Assembly (NCBI RefSeq): GCF_001571365.1
Contig: NZ_BCTQ01000003.1
Span: forward strand, 1-64,000
Length of the DNA stretch: 64,000 nt
Source of the DNA: Achromobacter denitrificans NBRC 15125
GTDB taxonomy: Bacteria; Pseudomonadota; Gammaproteobacteria; Burkholderiales; Burkholderiaceae_B
Direction of reading: 5' to 3'
Below the pieces are notes generated by a model, which was not told where the DNA came from, made no database searches, and saw only the letters and a list, made by a program, of their open reading frames with translations. Every line of letters begins with the position of its first letter. The first letter of the stretch is position 1. The translations under genes were made by a program, and so were the position numbers. Positions 8,065-16,334 of the stretch are shown here, in pieces.

Positions 8065-11000
8065 TCACCAGGTGTACTTGACGCCTATCCTGCCGGCATA
8101 TTGGTGATAGCTCTGCGCGCCCCAGGATCCGGCCACGTTGACCCAGCCCGTCCAGCCCTTGTTGAAATCGGCGTGCACGCCCAGCTTCAATTCATAGCGG
8201 TCTTCCGGATAGAGATCGCCGACGGACAGCTGATTGAACGACACCGAACTGCCGGTGTTGCTGTGCCACCAGTTCAGCGTCGCGAACGGCTGCGCCTTGC
8301 GGCCATTCCCCAGGTCGTAGGTGGTGTGGGTGCGCACGCCCAGCCGCGTGATGGTGCCGTGCGAATCTGCGCTGTCCACCCGGGTGCCGTTGGCTTCGGT
8401 CAGGCTGTCCGTGTCCGAACTCACGTAAATGATCTGAGCCTGGGGTTCGAGTATCCAGTCGCCGCGCAGCTTGAAGGCGTAGCCCGTCTCGGCGGACACC
8501 GCCCAAGCGCGGGAATCGTAGTCCACCCGCGGCAGATCGGTGCCCATTACCCGGTTGTTGTACCAGCCGTACTGGAACCAGGTGTCCACATAGGCGCCAA
8601 GCTTGCTCTCGTCGTTCTGGAACCAGGTGCCGTAGACACCCGCGCTGTAGCCTTGCACCTTGCCCTTGGCCTTGTAGGGGTTGCCGTCGGCGCGGGCCGT
8701 GCTGTCGGCGCTGCCATAACCCAGCATCGCGCCGAGATGCAGGCGGTCGGTTTCCGAGAACAGCTTCCATTGCGCCACGTCGCCGCCGCCTTGCAGCAGG
8801 AACATGTCGGTGCTGACGTCGAAGTTGCCGTCCCGGCTGTGCGAGCCTTCCCACTTGCCCACGGCCCGCAGCCAGAGCGCCCGGCGCTTGCTGTCCTCCG
8901 ATTGAAACTGCTGGCCCTCGATGAACTGCGGCTCGCCCAGGCGGTCGTGCATGCTGTGCACGAACATCTGCCCGACCAGGCGCTGGTTCGCGAGATAGGC
9001 CGCGACTTCGGGGCGGTACAACGGCTCTGGATCGGGCCCCGGCACCGGCGGCACGGGGGGATTCGGCGGGATGGGAGGATCCGGCGGCACCGGAGGCGGA
9101 TCCGGCTGTTTCTGGGAACGCAGATACCAGCTCTGGTCGGCGGGCGCGGCCGCCGAGCCCTGGTACAGACGGTACTCATACGGGCCCGCCACCGCGCGGC
9201 CGGCCAGCGCGAACGCGCTGGATCCCGACACGCCGCCGTTGACGACCTCGACCACCTGTATCCCGCTGGCCGTCGTCAGCGCGCCCGGCCCGCCCGTGTT
9301 CTTGATGCGCAGTTGCGAAGCGCCGCTGGCGCTGCCGCCGTCAACGACCAGTTTGTCCGATGGCGAGCTGTCGTCGCCCAGGTAGGTATTGAGCGCAATG
9401 ACGCCATCCCCGCTGTAGTTGCGCACCGTCAGCGTCTTGTATGCCCCGCCTTGCGGCGGCGTGAAGTCGATCAGGCTGGGATCGTTGACCAGGTTGGTGA
9501 TGTTGGAATTGCCGGTCATCGTCCAGGTCGAATCCACCAGCGTCACGTTCGAGGTGCTGCCCGCCTCCGTGACCGCCGCGCCCGTCAAGACCGCGTTGCG
9601 CGCCGTCACATTGGCCGTGGCGGGAGAGCCGGCGAGCACGCCGGGGGCATTGATGCCGCCGGGATTGCCCGCGTCGGGCGCCAGGCTGGGGTCCAGCCCG
9701 CGCAGCGTGCGGGTCCTGCTGCTCAGCAGGGTGCCGGAACTGGCTACCTGCAGCCAGTTGGTCGCGCCCTGGACCGTCGCGCCGTTCAATTGGATGTTCG
9801 CCACGCCACCGTCGACGCCGACGGCCGTCCCGGCCGTGCTGGCGATGCTGCCGCCGTTGATGACTGCGCTCTGCGTGCCCGTGTCGCTCGTCAGCAGCAG
9901 GCCGATGGACCCCGCTCCGCTCACCCCGACGGCGCTGCCCGTGGCCGCGTAGCTTGAAGTGCCGGCCACGACGACGCCATGGGCGGCGGCGCCGGACGTC
10001 TGCACCGAGCCGGCATCGAACACCACGTTGCTGGCCACGCCTTCCGCGAGGATCCCGAACCCGCCCTGCCCGCTGGTGACGACGGTGTTGCGCAGGGCCT
10101 GAACGACGGTGGCCGGCTCGCCGCTGCCCGTATAGGCATATAGACCTGCCGCATCCGTGCCGCGAGTCTCGACCCGCAGATCGGACAGCTCGGCGCGGGA
10201 CCCGTTGATGCCCCAGACGCCGTAGGCGTCCGCGCCCTCGGTCAGGATGCGCGCGGTGGACCCGCCCTGGGGCGCCACGACCAGATGGTTGGTCGGGCTG
10301 ACGTAACGGTGCAGCAGAATGCCGCTGCTGCCCTGGCCCGTGGTGTGGATATCGGTCGAGCCCTCTATCACCGCTTCGCCCACGCCCAGCATGTAGAAAC
10401 CGTCAGAGCTCTGCCCGGTGGTGCTGATCCGCAGCGTCGAGCCCGGCCCCGAGGTGAATCGGCGCAGGAACGAGTCCGGGTAGGTCAGGCTGTAGCCCAG
10501 TTCGACGCCGCGCGCATACGATCCGCCGGTCGTCTGCACGTCCAGCACGCCGCCCGCATCCAGCGTAATGGCGGTGTTGTTGCTGGTCATGACCCCCTTG
10601 GGCCAGGGATTGCCGCCCGCGGGCGCGGCCTCGATCTTGAGGGTCGCGCCATTGCCGATACGCAGCTGGCTCGCCGTGCCGAACGGCGTGTGGCCCAGGT
10701 TCACGCCCTGGTACCCGCGGATCGTCACCGAGGAGCTCGGCGCCAGCGTAAAACTCGCCTGGGAGTTCACGGTCGATTGGAGCCCCAGGCCCGTGGTCGT
10801 CACCGTCGTGATGGTGACGTTGGTGCCGGTCTGGAAATTGATGTTGGCCGCCGGCCCGTTCGTGGCGAAGACACCCAGGTCCACATTGCCGATGGCGATG
10901 TTGCCGGGTCCGAAGTTCAGCGTGGCGCCGCCGACGCGGATCGCCGAGCTCGAACCCGTGCCCGTGACGCTGTCGCCGCCGTTCAGCGTGAACGTGGTGC

Positions 11001-11118
11001 CCGCGGGTACGGTGAACGGCGCGTAATTGGCGCCCCAGGCCGTGGTGGCGGCCAGCGACATGGCCGCGCCCATCGAGCGGGAGAACAGGGGCTTGGGAGG
11101 ACTTGCGTGGTGTGCCAT
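8065..11118 (-). CDS. Autotransporter (type Va) with passenger and C-terminal outer-membrane beta-barrel
   Basis: Large surface protein of 1017 residues from the chosen start. ATG at 11118 has GGAGA 8-13 nt upstream, while an in-frame start at 11166 lacks one. A signal peptide (PKPLFSRSMGAAMSLAATTAWGA) is followed by a Gly/Ser/Thr/Val/Asn-rich passenger with beta-helix-like repeats (SIASTAGTAVGVDGG, VVTSGQGGFGILAEG). A proline-rich linker PPPVPPDPPIPPNPPVPPVP lies near nt 9030-9110. The last ~290 residues form the barrel, beginning near VGQMFVHSMHDRLGE and ending KYTW, an aromatic C-terminal residue as expected for BAM recognition. The layout is like pertactin/BapA-type proteins of Bordetella, but no RGD or protease motif was seen, so the function (adhesin, biofilm) is open. 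It stands alone as a transcription unit. Confidence 0.92.
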   Translation of the reverse strand: MAHHASPPKPLFSRSMGAAMSLAATTAWGANYAPFTVPAGTTFTLNGGDSVTGTGSSSAIRVGGATLNFGPGNIAIGNVDLGVFATNGPAANINFQTGTNVTITTVTTTGLGLQSTVNSQASFTLAPSSSVTIRGYQGVNLGHTPFGTASQLRIGNGATLKIEAAPAGGNPWPKGVMTSNNTAITLDAGGVLDVQTTGGSYARGVELGYSLTYPDSFLRRFTSGPGSTLRISTTGQSSDGFYMLGVGEAVIEGSTDIHTTGQGSSGILLHRYVSPTNHLVVAPQGGSTARILTEGADAYGVWGINGSRAELSDLRVETRGTDAAGLYAYTGSGEPATVVQALRNTVVTSGQGGFGILAEGVASNVVFDAGSVQTSGAAAHGVVVAGTSSYAATGSAVGVSGAGSIGLLLTSDTGTQSAVINGGSIASTAGTAVGVDGGVANIQLNGATVQGATNWLQVASSGTLLSSRTRTLRGLDPSLAPDAGNPGGINAPGVLAGSPATANVTARNAVLTGAAVTEAGSTSNVTLVDSTWTMTGNSNITNLVNDPSLIDFTPPQGGAYKTLTVRNYSGDGVIALNTYLGDDSSPSDKLVVDGGSASGASQLRIKNTGGPGALTTASGIQVVEVVNGGVSGSSAFALAGRAVAGPYEYRLYQGSAAAPADQSWYLRSQKQPDPPPVPPDPPIPPNPPVPPVPGPDPEPLYRPEVAAYLANQRLVGQMFVHSMHDRLGEPQFIEGQQFQSEDSKRRALWLRAVGKWEGSHSRDGNFDVSTDMFLLQGGGDVAQWKLFSETDRLHLGAMLGYGSADSTARADGNPYKAKGKVQGYSAGVYGTWFQNDESKLGAYVDTWFQYGWYNNRVMGTDLPRVDYDSRAWAVSAETGYAFKLRGDWILEPQAQIIYVSSDTDSLTEANGTRVDSADSHGTITRLGVRTHTTYDLGNGRKAQPFATLNWWHSNTGSSVSFNQLSVGDLYPEDRYELKLGVHADFNKGWTGWVNVAGSWGAQSYHQYAGRIGVKYTW

Positions 11119-11281
11119 CCGATTCGTCTCCGTGATGACGTCCGGGCAGCAGGCCGGGACGCTCAAACCAGACCCCGGGGCAACCGGGGGTAACGACGAT
11201 AGACTTCGATACCTACGCCAAACGTCCTAGTCCGGACGTGTGATTGGTGTAAATATTCTCATCAAAATTTCGGATAATCAC

Positions 11282-11323
11282 TTTTTTTTGCACACTATGA
11301 CGTCGGGTGTGCCATTTTGACAA
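11282..11323 (-). promoter_or_regulatory. Candidate promoter of the autotransporter gene with an A8/T8 tract at the start region
   Basis: On the minus strand TTGTCA (11323-11318, one mismatch to TTGACA) is followed after 18 nt by CATAGT (11299-11294). A run of eight A (T8 on the plus strand, 11282-11289) falls where transcription would start. The leader to the ATG would be ~170 nt. The -10 match is only 4/6, so this is tentative. Confidence 0.3.
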
Positions 11324-11374
11324 CGGGTCTAGCATCGACTTCGGACCGGCGGAGCCAGCCTGGCGCGGCGGGAA

Positions 11375-11971
11375 TCACCACACCCGGAATACGCGTCCGG
11401 TCTGCGCGCCTTCCACGCTGCGGCTATAGGCCGCCGCGACGCGGCTGGCCGGCGCCGATTCAAAGCCCAGGAAGTACGGGCCGTAGCTGTCCAGCGATTC
11501 CGTCAGCACCGTCGGGCTGACCGAATTGATGCGGATGCCGCGCAGCTCCACGGCGGCGCCGCGCACGAACCCATCGATCGCCATATTGACCGCGGACGCG
11601 TTGGCGCCGTAGCGGATGGGTTCATCGCTGACGATGCCGCTGGTGAGGGTGATGGACCCGCCGTCATTGACGTAATGCTGGCCGATCAGCGCCAGGTCCA
11701 CCTGGCCCAGCAGCTTGTCGTGCAGGCCGATCTTGAACTGCTCGGCCGTCATTTCCGCGAGCGGCCCGAAATGCAGGCTCCCCGTGGTGGAGACGATGGC
11801 GTCGACCTTGCCCACGCGCTCGAACAGGGCGCGGATGCTGTCGCTGCGGGTCACGTCGACCTGATGCTCGCCCCGGGATTTGCCCACGGCGATGATGTCA
11901 TGGCGCTGGCCCAGTTCCAGGGCGACCGCGCGGCCTACGGTGCCAGTGGCGCCGATCAGGATGATTTTCAT
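11375..11971 (-). CDS. Short-chain dehydrogenase/reductase, atypical
   Basis: Small SDR of 198 residues starting at the ATG at 11971 (GGAG 9 nt upstream). It starts directly with the dinucleotide-binding fold MKIILIGATGTVGRAV (GxxGxxG). Further family marks are STTGS, SITLTSGI with the active-site Ser, and a C-terminal RGIRINSVSPTVL. The usual YxxxK pair is not intact: the corresponding segment reads YGANASAVN with no Lys four after the Tyr, so this is an atypical SDR whose catalysis may differ. It is divergent from a LysR regulator 133 nt away, the usual arrangement for a regulator and its target. Substrate unknown. Confidence 0.85.
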   Translation of the reverse strand: MKIILIGATGTVGRAVALELGQRHDIIAVGKSRGEHQVDVTRSDSIRALFERVGKVDAIVSTTGSLHFGPLAEMTAEQFKIGLHDKLLGQVDLALIGQHYVNDGGSITLTSGIVSDEPIRYGANASAVNMAIDGFVRGAAVELRGIRINSVSPTVLTESLDSYGPYFLGFESAPASRVAAAYSRSVEGAQTGRVFRVW

Positions 11972-12071
11972 GGGGAACTCCAATTCGTCTGTGTAGGGGA
12001 ATGCGCCCGCGACACCGCCAGCGCCTGAACGCATTCTGACCAAGGGAGGACCCGGGAAAAATCCTAAAATG

Positions 12072-12086
12072 GTGGGATCATTCCAC
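12072..12086. promoter_or_regulatory. Candidate LysR-type binding site (T-N11-A) between SDR and LysR
   Basis: GTGGGATCATTCCAC is a 15-nt imperfect palindrome (6 of 7 pairs) with T at 12073 and A at 12085, fitting T-N11-A. It lies 18 nt upstream of the LysR start at 12105 and inside the divergent promoter, where autoregulation and control of the SDR would be expected. Confidence 0.4.
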
Positions 12087-12104
12087 ACTCAGGGTGCGCA
12101 ATTC

Positions 12105-12995
12105 ATGGACCGCTTGCTCAGCATGGAAGTCTTCGTGGCGGTTGTCGAACTGGGCAGCCTGACCGCGGCGGCGGCCCGCCACGACATGTCTCCCGGCATG
12201 GCGGCCAAGCACATCAAGGGGCTGGAAACGCGACTGGGCCTGAGGCTCATGAACCGGACGACGCGACGCCAGAGCCTGACCGAAGCCGGCCAGGCCTATT
12301 TCGCGCGCTGCAAGGTGATCCTCTCGGACATCCGCGACGCGGAACAAGGCGCCGAAGCCATGCTCGCGGCCCCGCGCGGCCATCTGCGCATCACGTCTAC
12401 CGTGACTTTCGGGTCGTTCGCGCTGGCCCCGGCTATCGCCGACTATCTGGCCGTGTATCCCGACGTCAGCGTGGACCTGGCCTTGAGCGACGCCGTCGAA
12501 GACGTGGTGGCCTCGCGCTACGACCTGGCGGTGCGCATCGGCGAGCCCGCCGACTCGGGGCTGGTGGCGCGCAGGATCGGGCGTTACCAGATGATCATCT
12601 GCGCGGCGCCGGCCTATCTGGAACGCCACGGCACGCCCCAAACCGCCGGCGACCTGGCGCGCCATCAATGCCTGGATTTTTCCTACTGGAACCGCCGCGC
12701 CAGCTGGCTTCTGAATTCGGAAGCGGGCGGCGCCGCCTATCCGGCCGGGCGCTTCGTGTCGAACAACGGCCAGGCGCTGCGGCAGGCGGCGCTGGCCGGA
12801 TTCGGCATCGTGCTGCAGCCGGAGTTGCTGCTGGCCGAGGACGTCCACGCCGGCCGCCTGGTTCCGATCCTGCAAGCCGTCTGGCCCGCCCCCCGGCCGA
12901 TCTCGCTGCTGTATCCGAAGGATCGCAAAGCCCTGCCCAAGCTCACGACTTTCGTGGACTTCATGGTGAAAAGGTTCGCCCGGCCGGCGAAGTAG
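12105..12995 (+). CDS. LysR-family transcriptional regulator (divergent to SDR)
   Basis: DNA-binding regulator of 296 residues. The ATG at 12105 gives the canonical start MDRLLSMEVFVAVVELGSLTAAA; an earlier in-frame ATG at 12069 would place coding sequence over the operator candidate. The winged HTH occupies residues ~1-60 (AAAARHDMSPGMAAKHIKGLETRLGLRL). The C-terminal substrate domain includes GHLRITSTVTFGSFALAPAIADYLAVYPDVSVDLALSD and DLAVRIGEPADSGLVARRIG. This resembles the subgroup that controls oxidoreductases and often represses a divergent SDR. Effector unknown. Confidence 0.93.
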   Translation: MDRLLSMEVFVAVVELGSLTAAAARHDMSPGMAAKHIKGLETRLGLRLMNRTTRRQSLTEAGQAYFARCKVILSDIRDAEQGAEAMLAAPRGHLRITSTVTFGSFALAPAIADYLAVYPDVSVDLALSDAVEDVVASRYDLAVRIGEPADSGLVARRIGRYQMIICAAPAYLERHGTPQTAGDLARHQCLDFSYWNRRASWLLNSEAGGAAYPAGRFVSNNGQALRQAALAGFGIVLQPELLLAEDVHAGRLVPILQAVWPAPRPISLLYPKDRKALPKLTTFVDFMVKRFARPAK

Positions 12996-13065
12996 CCCAA
13001 GCCTCGAACTTGCCGCCTTTTGCTAGACTGACCGGCTCGATTTTTCCCTTTACCCCGGTTCCCCC

Positions 13066-13752
13066 ATGCCCCAGGAAGCCCGCCCCGACCCCAGCGCCGA
13101 CGATATCGCCAAGGAAATCGCGGCCGCCATCGTCGCGCACAAACTGCCGCCGGGCACGCGGCTGCGCGAGGAGGCGCTGGCGGGGGTGTACCAGGTCAGC
13201 CGGACCAAGATCCGCGCCGCGCTGCTGATGCTGTCCAAGGACAAGCTGATCAACATCGTGCCGGACAAGGGCGCATTCGTGAGCAAGCCGGACGCGAACG
13301 AGGCGCGCGAGGTCTATGCCGTGCGGCGCATCCTGGAAGCGGCCCTGGCGCGCGAGTTCGTGGCGCGCGCCACGGCGGCCGACTATCGCCGCATCGACGC
13401 GCATCTGGCCGAGGAAACCCGGGCGCTGGAGAACGGCGACGTGCAGGAACGCAACCGGCTGCTTGGGCACTTCCACATCCTGCTGGCCGAGACGGTGGGC
13501 AATTCGGTGCTCACGGGGATGCTGCGCGAGCTGTCCGCTCGCAGCGCGGTCATCACGATGCTGTACCAGAGTTCGCACGACGCCAGCTGCTCCTCGCGGG
13601 AGCATCGCGACTTCATCGAGGCCGCCCGTCGGGGCGACGCGGAGCGCGCCTGCGCGCTGATGGACGCGCATCTGGAGCACGTGCAGACGACGCTGAACTT
13701 CAAGAGCGGCGGCCAGGCCCGCGGCGATCTGGTGACCGCGCTGCTCAGTTGA
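13066..13752 (+). CDS. GntR-family (FadR/FCD) transcriptional regulator
   Basis: Metabolite-responsive regulator of 228 residues. The N-terminal winged helix spans ~20-75: AAAIVAHKLPPGTRLREEALAGVYQVSRTKIRAALLML. A C-terminal all-helical FCD domain follows, with an acidic/His set expected for metal binding (EVYAVRRILEAALAREFVARA, LLGHFHILLAETVGN, SSREHRDFIEAARRGDAERACALMDAHLEHV). The start ATG at 13066 has no strong ribosome site but fits the family. Its 3' end overlaps the convergent LysR gene by 8 nt. No obvious target is adjacent on the same strand, so the regulated operon may be elsewhere. Confidence 0.92.
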   Translation: MPQEARPDPSADDIAKEIAAAIVAHKLPPGTRLREEALAGVYQVSRTKIRAALLMLSKDKLINIVPDKGAFVSKPDANEAREVYAVRRILEAALAREFVARATAADYRRIDAHLAEETRALENGDVQERNRLLGHFHILLAETVGNSVLTGMLRELSARSAVITMLYQSSHDASCSSREHRDFIEAARRGDAERACALMDAHLEHVQTTLNFKSGGQARGDLVTALLS

Positions 13753-14650
13753 CGCCGGCCCCGCCGGCCGGGGCGGGCGCCCCTGCCCGCAGCAGCTGGC
13801 CCATCCGCTGCTGCAGCCACTGCTCCGTCTCGCTCAGGCTGCCGCCCTGCAGCCAAAGCGTGCGCACGGACAGCATGGGCAGGAACAGGTCCGCGCAGCG
13901 CACGCTGACGAGCTGGTTGCTGAAGCCTTCGTATTCGCCAATATTCAGCGGCAGGATGGCCCAGCCCACGCCGTGGGCCGCCATGGCGGCGATGTTGTAA
14001 CTGCTATCGGCCCGCCATACCGACGGGCTCAGCACGACCTGCTCCACGCCGTCCATCTGCATGAGCAGTTGGCGATGCCGCGCCAGGTCGTTGCGCCCGA
14101 CTTCGGCCAGCGCCGCCAGCGGGTGGCCCTGGGCGACGAAGATGCCCTGGGCCACATTGCCCAGATGGCGGTGCGCGAAGGCGCTGCCGGGATCGCCGCG
14201 GTCGAATTGGAAGGCCAGGCTGGCGCGGCCCTGCTCCACGTAGCCCGCGACTTCCGTGGCGGTCCCGTTGAGCTGGGTGAGTTCCAGCGCCGGATAGCGC
14301 TCGGCCAGTTCCTTGAGCAGTTGGTCCGCCACCAGGTAGGGCAAGCCTTCATCCAGGGCGATGGAGAGGCGCGCCTCGCGCCCGGCGGCGAAGGCCAAGG
14401 CGCGCTGCTCCAGCGCGCCGGCCTGCCGCAGCAGTTCGCGGGCCTCCTGCAGCATGACCTCGCCGGCGGGGGTCAGGGTGGCGTTGCGCCGCGACCGGTC
14501 GAACAGCTCCACGCCCAGATCCGCTTCCAGCAGGCCCACCGAGGTGCTGATCGCGGACTGCGCCCGGCCCAGGCGGCGCCCGGCCGCCGAGAACGATCCG
14601 GCCTCGGCCGCGGCGGCGAATTGACGCAGTTGGTCCAGCGTCCATTGCAT
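13745..14650 (-). CDS. LysR-family transcriptional regulator (divergent to MFS exporter)
   Basis: Regulator of 301 residues. HTH at the N-terminus: LDQLRQFAAAAEAGSFSAAGRRLGRAQSAISTSVGLLEADLGVELFDR. The C-terminal periplasmic-binding-like domain has DEGLPYLVADQLLKELAERYP and VGWAILPLNIGEYE. It is transcribed away from the DHA2 exporter at 14804, with a near-ideal LysR box in the 153-nt gap (14670-14686), so it probably controls that exporter and itself. The inducing compound is unknown. Confidence 0.93.
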   Translation of the reverse strand: MQWTLDQLRQFAAAAEAGSFSAAGRRLGRAQSAISTSVGLLEADLGVELFDRSRRNATLTPAGEVMLQEARELLRQAGALEQRALAFAAGREARLSIALDEGLPYLVADQLLKELAERYPALELTQLNGTATEVAGYVEQGRASLAFQFDRGDPGSAFAHRHLGNVAQGIFVAQGHPLAALAEVGRNDLARHRQLLMQMDGVEQVVLSPSVWRADSSYNIAAMAAHGVGWAILPLNIGEYEGFSNQLVSVRCADLFLPMLSVRTLWLQGGSLSETEQWLQQRMGQLLRAGAPAPAGGAGVN

Positions 14651-14669
14651 AGGCTATCCCTCCATGATT

Positions 14670-14686
14670 CATCTATTTTATAGATG
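14670..14686. promoter_or_regulatory. LysR-box palindrome in LysR/MFS divergent promoter
   Basis: CATCTAT-TTT-ATAGATG is a perfect 7-bp inverted repeat with a 3-nt spacer. It contains T-N11-A (T14672, A14684) in the ATC-N9-GAT form typical of LysR sites. It lies 20 nt upstream of the LysR start and ~118 nt upstream of the MFS start. Confidence 0.6.
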
Positions 14687-14803
14687 GATACCAACTTTTT
14701 TTCCTCAATTACAAGATAGATAATGGCGGCCCCTGAAACCCGGCCATCCCGGCACCGCCCGCGCAAGCGGGGCGGCAAGCGTTTCAGTTCCAGGAGTAGA
14801 ACC

Positions 14804-16315
14804 ATGCAGCGGACCGAACCGAACGCTGTCGCCACGGCCGCGCCCGGCCGCTGGCTGGTGCTGGCCATCGTGTCCAGCGCCTTGCTGTTGATCGTGGTCG
14901 ACATGACCGTCCTGTACACCGCCCTGCCGCGGCTGACGCATGACTTGAACGTCAATGCATCGGAAAAACTGTGGATCGTGAACATCTATGCGCTGGTCGT
15001 GTCCGGCCTGCTGCTGGGCATGGGCACGCTGGGCGACCGCCTGGGCCACAAGCGCCTGTTCATGGCGGGGCTGGCCGTCTTCGGCGTCGCTTCCCTGGCC
15101 GCCGCCTATTCGCCGGGCGCCGCCACGCTGATCGCGGCGCGCGCGCTGCTGGCGGTGGGCGCCGCCATGATGATGCCGGCCACGCTGTCCATCCTGCGGC
15201 TCACTTTCGCCGACGAGCGCGAGCGCGCGGTCGCCATCGGCGTCTGGGCCTCGGTCGCCTCCGGCGGCGCGGCCGTCGGCCCGGTCGTGGGCGGCGTGCT
15301 GCTGGAGCATTTCTGGTGGGGCTCGGTCTTCCTCATCAACGTGCCCATCGTGCTGCTCGCCCTGCCGCTGGCCTGGCGCCACATCCCGGTCAGCCGCGCG
15401 GACGCGTCCCGCCCCTGGGACTTGGCCGGGTCCCTGCAGGTGATGGCGGGCCTGATCCTCTGCGCCTACGCGCTGAAGGAACTGGGCAAGCCCGCGCCCT
15501 CGTGGGCCCACGCCGGCCTGGCCTGCGCGGCGGGCGCCGCCCTGCTGGCCGTGTTCGTCCGCCGCCAGCGCGCGCGGCCCTATCCCCTGATCGACTTCGC
15601 CATCTTCCGCAACCGCGCCTTCAGTTCGGCCGTGGCCTCGGCGCTGTTCGCGGCGGCGGCGCTGCTGGGCATGGAGCTGGTGTTCAGCCAGCGGCTGCAG
15701 CTGGTCATGGGCAAATCGCCGCTGGAAGCCGCGCTCTTCATCCTGCCTCTGTCCGCGGCCGCCTTCATTGCCGGACCGCTGGCGGGCTGGATGCTGGGGC
15801 GGGTCGACAGCGCCCGCATGCTGTTCCTGTCGCTGCTGGTCTCGGGCCTGGGCATGGGCGGCTACCTGTTGAGCTACGACGCCACGCTCTGGCCGCAGAT
15901 GGCCAGCCTGTGCGTGCTGGGCGCGGGTATCGGCGCCACCATGACGGCGGCGTCCAGCACCATCATGCAAAGCGCCACGCCGGAACGCGCCGGCATGGCG
16001 GCCTCGATCGAGGAAGTGTCGTACGAACTGGGCGGCGCGCTGGGCGTCACCCTGATGGGCTCGATCCTGTCGGGCGTGTACGCGCGCTCGCTGGCGGTGC
16101 CCGACGGGCTGCCCGCATCGGATGCCGCGCGCGACAGCCTGGACCAGGCGCTCATCATCGCCGAGGACGTGCCGGCGGACCTGGGCGCGACGCTCGCCCA
16201 CCTGGCCAGGACGGCGTTCGACGCCGGCTACGCGGCCGTGCTCGCCACCGCCACCGTGCTGCTGCTGGCCACGGCGGCGTTCGTGCTGCTCAACCGCAAG
16301 CGCATGCGCGCCTGA
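14804..16315 (+). CDS. MFS transporter, DHA2 family (14-TM drug/proton antiporter)
   Basis: Inner-membrane exporter of 503 residues from the ATG at 14804, chosen for AGGAG at 14792. An in-frame ATG at 14723 would add a charged, non-conserved leader. Transmembrane segment 1 carries LLLIVVDMTVLYTALPRL, the DHA2 motif D1 (D-x-T-x-x-x-x-ALP). Motif A follows after segment 2 (LGDRLGHKR), and motif C-like GAAVGPVVGG in segment 5. About 14 hydrophobic segments are visible. Relatives such as QacA/SmvA export lipophilic cations. The divergent LysR gene and operator suggest inducible expression. Confidence 0.9.
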   Translation: MQRTEPNAVATAAPGRWLVLAIVSSALLLIVVDMTVLYTALPRLTHDLNVNASEKLWIVNIYALVVSGLLLGMGTLGDRLGHKRLFMAGLAVFGVASLAAAYSPGAATLIAARALLAVGAAMMMPATLSILRLTFADERERAVAIGVWASVASGGAAVGPVVGGVLLEHFWWGSVFLINVPIVLLALPLAWRHIPVSRADASRPWDLAGSLQVMAGLILCAYALKELGKPAPSWAHAGLACAAGAALLAVFVRRQRARPYPLIDFAIFRNRAFSSAVASALFAAAALLGMELVFSQRLQLVMGKSPLEAALFILPLSAAAFIAGPLAGWMLGRVDSARMLFLSLLVSGLGMGGYLLSYDATLWPQMASLCVLGAGIGATMTAASSTIMQSATPERAGMAASIEEVSYELGGALGVTLMGSILSGVYARSLAVPDGLPASDAARDSLDQALIIAEDVPADLGATLAHLARTAFDAGYAAVLATATVLLLATAAFVLLNRKRMRA

Positions 16316-16334
16316 GCCCGCGCCCGCCGCTCAG
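16312..16334. terminator. Hairpin spanning the two stop codons of convergent genes
   Basis: CTGAGC (16312-16317) and GCTCAG (16329-16334) form a 6-bp stem with an 11-nt GC-rich loop. Each arm contains one of the facing stop codons (MFS TGA, PLP enzyme TGA on the minus strand). No T-run, so termination is uncertain. Confidence 0.35.

Noticed and set aside
9030-9110. Tandem proline-codon repeat in the autotransporter as a CRISPR or microsatellite
   Set aside because: It encodes the proline-rich linker typical of pertactin-like proteins; units are short and in frame, with no spacers.
11294-11316. TGGCAC-like sequence upstream of the autotransporter as sigma-54 promoter
   Set aside because: The required GC at the correct distance is absent (GT instead).
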